Positions 37,804-40,191 of a stretch of DNA of 40,191 bases are shown here, one piece after another (positions within the stretch are counted from its first letter, which is position 1; each line of letters begins with the position of its first letter). This DNA is from Nocardioides luteus (lineage in GTDB: Bacteria > Actinomycetota > Actinomycetes > Propionibacteriales > Nocardioidaceae), in assembly GCF_014648595.1 (NCBI RefSeq), contig NZ_BMRK01000005.1, forward strand, positions 176,299-216,489, given 5' to 3'. The position numbers were made by a program, and so were the translations under genes. The notes beneath the pieces are model-generated. The model saw only the letters and a program-made list of their open reading frames with translations. It made no database searches and was not told the origin of the DNA.

Positions 37804-39066
37804 GTGCGCGTCTTCCCCCGTGCCGGCCGACTCGCCGCTGCGCTCAGCTGCGTGGTGGTGGGCGTCGTCCTGCTCTCCCCGACCCTCCCGTCCTCAGCGG
37901 ACGAGAAGGACCGGCTCGAGCAGGAGAAGCGTGAGGTCCAGCGCGAGCAGAAGGCCGCCGCCGAGGACCTGGAGCACTCCAGCGCCGGGTTGCGGAAGGC
38001 GTCGTCGGCCTACGAGGCGGCGCGGAAGAAGCTCGAACGGGCGCAGGCCCGGGTCGAGGAGCTGAGCTCACAGCTGGTCGCGGCGCGCGCCGCCCACACC
38101 AAGGTCAAGGCCGAGCTCGCCGAGCAGAAGCTGAAGCTGGCCGAGGCGAAGCGCCAGCTCGCCGCAGGCAAGGCCGAGGTGAAGTCGCAGCGTCAGGAGA
38201 TGCGCGACGCCATCCTGTCCCGGTTCACCGGGGGAGACCCGCAGCTGGCCCAGGCCGCGGCGCTGCTCTCCGGCGGTTCCCTCGAGGACCTGATGCGCCA
38301 GCAGACCTACGTCGACGCGGCATCGGCCGGCCAGGACGCCACCCTCCAGCGGATGGAGGCCACCGAGACCATGCTCGTCGTGCGCGAGCGCGAGGTGCAG
38401 GAGGCGACCGACGCGGTCGCCGCCCAGGAGAAGAAGGCACGCGAGCTGGTCGCCGAGGTCGACGCGCTCCGCGACCAGGCCGCCGCGGCCGAGGCCGAGA
38501 CCTCCAAGCTCGCCCAGAAGGCTGCAGCCGCCAAGCAGTCCGCCGCGGCTGCCAAGGCCGCCGATGCCGCCGAGCTGCGCAAGCTCGAGGCGGAGGAGTC
38601 GGCGCTGCGTACGAAGATCCGGGGGCTCTCCAAGCGTGGGTCGAGCCGCAACGTCGGATCCGTCGGCGGACTCTTCGCGGCCCCGGTGAGCGGCACCTAC
38701 GTCACCTCGCCCTACGGCATGCGCACCCACCCGATCTACGGCTACGTCTCGCTGCACAACGGCACCGACTTCCACGCGCCGTGCGGGCGCCCGCTGCGCG
38801 CCGTCGAGTCGGGTCAGATCATCTCCACCAACTACTCCAGCGTGTGGGGCAACCGGCTGCACCTCTACCTCGGCAAGGTCAACGGACACTCCTACACCGC
38901 CGTCTACAACCACATCTCGAGCTACGCCCGGCGTTCGGGCAGCGTCGGACGCGGGGAGACCGTGGCCTACGCGGGCACCACCGGATGGTCCACCGGCTGC
39001 CACCTGCACTTCACCATCCTGCGCGACGGCGCCCCCGTCGACCCGATGCCGCTGCTCGGGCTGTAA
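37804..39066 (+). CDS. Exported coiled-coil M23 (LytM) peptidase, probable FtsEX partner
   Basis: 420 residues. Signal peptide to about 32 (VVVGVVLLSPTLPSSA), a long two-part coiled coil (about 33-285) rich in Ala, Glu and Lys, then an M23 domain (about 293-420). Metal and catalytic residues are complete: HPIYGYVSLHNGTDFHAPCG gives the His and Asp, and GCHLHFTIL gives HxH. It should therefore cleave peptidoglycan cross-bridges itself, unlike EnvC, whose LytM domain is inactive. The coiled-coil-plus-hydrolase plan and its position 54 bp after ftsX resemble EnvC, PcsB and CwlO, which FtsX activates. GTG 37804 start. Confidence 0.9.
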   Translation: MRVFPRAGRLAAALSCVVVGVVLLSPTLPSSADEKDRLEQEKREVQREQKAAAEDLEHSSAGLRKASSAYEAARKKLERAQARVEELSSQLVAARAAHTKVKAELAEQKLKLAEAKRQLAAGKAEVKSQRQEMRDAILSRFTGGDPQLAQAAALLSGGSLEDLMRQQTYVDAASAGQDATLQRMEATETMLVVREREVQEATDAVAAQEKKARELVAEVDALRDQAAAAEAETSKLAQKAAAAKQSAAAAKAADAAELRKLEAEESALRTKIRGLSKRGSSRNVGSVGGLFAAPVSGTYVTSPYGMRTHPIYGYVSLHNGTDFHAPCGRPLRAVESGQIISTNYSSVWGNRLHLYLGKVNGHSYTAVYNHISSYARRSGSVGRGETVAYAGTTGWSTGCHLHFTILRDGAPVDPMPLLGL

Positions 39067-39107
39067 ACGTTTCGCGGTCGTGACCGTACGCCTGAGAGAA
39101 TGGTGGA

Positions 39108-39587
39108 ATGGCGAAGGAGCAGGGGCGCAAGATGATCGCGCAGAACAAGAAGGCGCGGCACGACTACCACATCGAGGACACCTACGAGGCCGGCATGGTC
39201 CTGCAGGGCACCGAGGTGAAGTCGCTGCGTGAGGGTCGCGCCTCCCTGGTCGACGGCTTCGTGGACATCGACCGCGGCGAGGCCTGGATCCACGGGATCC
39301 ACATCCCCGAATACCTCAACGGCACCTGGACCAACCACTCCGCCCGCCGCAAGCGCAAGCTGCTCCTGCACCGCGCCGAGATCGACAAGATCGAGCGCAA
39401 GATCGCCGAGAAGGGCCTCACCGTCGTCCCCCTCGCCCTCTACTTCCTCAACGGCCGCGCCAAGGTCGAGATCGGCGTCGCCAAGGGCAAGAAGTCGTGG
39501 GACAAGCGCCACACCATCGCCGAGCGTACGGCCCGTCGCGAGGCCGAGGTCGAGGTCGGCCGCAAGCTCAAGGGCATGAAGGGATAA
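39108..39587 (+). CDS. smpB: SsrA-binding protein SmpB
   Basis: 159 residues. SmpB binds tmRNA and brings it to stalled ribosomes in trans-translation. The beta-barrel core has [22 protein letters not shown] and the SLVDGFVDI and [12 protein letters not shown] blocks. The basic C-terminal tail ([20 protein letters not shown] and onward) reaches the decoding centre, and DKR is the conserved tail motif. The ATG is at 39108. The tmRNA gene starts 73 bp past the stop, so both parts of the rescue system are adjacent. Confidence 0.97.
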   Translation: MAKEQGRKMIAQNKKARHDYHIEDTYEAGMVLQGTEVKSLREGRASLVDGFVDIDRGEAWIHGIHIPEYLNGTWTNHSARRKRKLLLHRAEIDKIERKIAEKGLTVVPLALYFLNGRAKVEIGVAKGKKSWDKRHTIAERTARREAEVEVGRKLKGMKG

Positions 39588-39660
39588 CCAGGTGGGGAAT
39601 GTCGGTGGGGGCCTGTAGTGTTGTCCCGTTGTCTGAAGTCTGGGCATTGAAAACTCAAAA

Positions 39661-40029
39661 GGGGCTGATCGGTTTCGACTTGGGACGTTGCTCCCAGGGG
39701 AAGCGGGTCGAGGAGCCAGCGTCATCTCGTAAACGATCGCTGGAAACCAATAACTGCCAACGCTAAGCGCAGTTCCTTCGCTCTCGCCGCCTGATTGCGG
39801 TGATCGAAGCGTCTGACCGAGTATCCGTCTCCGGCTCGGATCCAGGCGTCATCTAGGAGACTCACCTCATGCACATGCCGACGGGGCATGAGGGACAACT
39901 AGTCGGATGAGCCTGTCGGGGACGTGTCTGTGTCGAGCCCCGGGGATGAGAGAACGACACCCACAGACTGCACCCGGAGAAGACCTGGCACGGCGCTCGA
40001 GGACCGGGGTTCGATTCCCCGCAGCTCCA
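39661..40029 (+). ncRNA. ssrA: Transfer-messenger RNA (tmRNA)
   Basis: The 5' end GGGGCTGATCGGTTTCGAC and the 3' end GGTTCGATTCCCCGCAGCTC are diagnostic. GGGGCU at the start pairs with AGCUCC at 40023-40028 to form the acceptor stem, and GGTTCGATTCC is the T-loop arm. The tag-coding part is at 39756-39794. The 3' end is followed by CGA, not CCA, so CCA is not encoded and must be added. It is about 369 nt, the usual size. The end is set at the discriminator A (40029). A candidate -10 is not clear: TTGTCC at 39621-39626 with CATTGA 18 bp later is the best pair. It acts with SmpB, encoded just upstream. Confidence 0.96.
39756..39794 (+). other. tmRNA proteolysis-tag reading frame
   Basis: Starting at the resume codon GCC the frame reads ANAKRSSFALAA then TGA (39792-39794). 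The FALAA/ALAA end is the degradation signal recognised by ClpXP-type proteases, and ANxKR is the actinobacterial pattern. It confirms the tmRNA call. Confidence 0.93.
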
Positions 40030-40040
40030 CGAACCTCTGG

Positions 40041-40125
40041 CCGACGTGTGCCCGCGCTTCGCGCGGGCCGCGTCGGTTCGTCATTTCAGGCGACGCTCCG
40101 CGTCGCGGCGGGGGATATCCCCCGC
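40041..40125 (+). terminator. Run of three hairpins after tmRNA
   Basis: Hairpin 1: CCGACG (40041-40046)/CGTCGG (40071-40076) enclosing CCCGCGC-TTC-GCGCGGG (40051-40067). Hairpin 2: GCGACGC-TCC-GCGTCGC (40090-40106). Hairpin 3: the perfect 18-bp palindrome GCGGGGGATATCCCCCGC (40108-40125). The first probably terminates ssrA. The second and third may add transcription blocking or belong to a repeat element. Confidence 0.75.
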
Positions 40126-40143
40126 ACCCCCTTAGTTGCTTTC

Positions 40144-40191
40144 GGTGGTCGAGCTTGTCGAGACCCGTCCGCTCCGGTGGTCGAGCTTGTC
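40144..40191. repeat. Two more dispersed repeat copies at the window end
   Basis: GGTGGTCGAGCTTGTCGAG followed by ACC lies at 40144-40165, and a second copy begins at 40176 and is cut by the window end. They are reverse complements of the 20469-21033 family. They mark the intergenic region after ssrA. Confidence 0.85.

Noticed and set aside
39980-40030. A stand-alone tRNA gene
   Set aside because: The GGTTCGATTCC arm belongs to the tRNA-like 3' end of tmRNA; no separate anticodon arm is present.

Overview
The window is high-GC DNA from an actinobacterium, most likely a Nocardioides-type member of the Propionibacteriales. This assignment is an inference. It rests on the GC-rich codon use, on actinobacterial gene neighbourhoods (pepA / O-methyltransferase / sigE-rseA-htrA; prfB-ftsE-ftsX-M23-smpB-ssrA), on a DUF222-HNH gene, and on scattered copies of a GGTCTCGACAAGCTCGACC-type repeat that I associate with that group. 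Most of the window is ordinary chromosome. No phage, insertion sequence, CRISPR array, rRNA or plain tRNA gene was seen.

Layout. 1-3310: the end of a Tyr/Asp-repeat tail-anchored protein, a DUF3117 protein, leucyl aminopeptidase and, convergent to it, an O-methyltransferase. 3345-6126: the envelope-stress locus sigE, rseA and htrA, with an ECF-type promoter in front and a strong terminator behind. 6173-8253: an HTH protein, a ten-helix membrane protein and a lipoprotein translationally coupled to it. 8333-10147: a WS/DGAT-like acyltransferase with a changed active-site motif, and a small DUF6912-like protein. 10149-12866: an exported lysyl oxidase and two tandem DUF2505 proteins. 13052-17109: a large NAD-glutamate dehydrogenase that stops about 290 residues short of its family, exactly where a 17-bp tandem repeat array begins. 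17118-19074: an MFS exporter divergent from an ArsR-like regulator, with three evenly spaced operator-like sites between them. 19083-21131: a DUF222-HNH gene and 750 bp of repeats. 21132-23036: an HpcH/citrate-lyase-type enzyme and a divergent MetF-like protein.

23067-28405 is a co-directional minus-strand series. Read in transcription order it has an ECF42-type promoter, a DGPF (YCII) protein, an ECF42 sigma factor, an alpha/beta hydrolase, kynurenine formamidase, kynureninase and tryptophan 2,3-dioxygenase. The last three make the complete tryptophan-to-anthranilate route. 28426-31314 is a non-homologous end-joining set: Ku divergent from separate ligase and polymerase proteins that in many bacteria are fused as LigD. 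31329-33271 holds an orphan OmpR-type response regulator, then a c-di-AMP (ydaO-type) riboswitch in front of an NlpC/P60 wall hydrolase, then a terminator.

33326-40125 is the conserved prfB to ssrA block. FtsEX and the coiled-coil M23 peptidase next to it probably form one septal peptidoglycan-cleavage module. SmpB and tmRNA form the ribosome-rescue pair.

The strongest candidates for something unusual are the repeat-truncated glutamate dehydrogenase, the tail-anchored YD-repeat protein, the ECF42 promoter leading toward kynurenine genes, the dispersed repeat that forms the start of the ECF42 gene, the triple 14-bp-phased operator, and the lipoprotein/ten-helix membrane pair.
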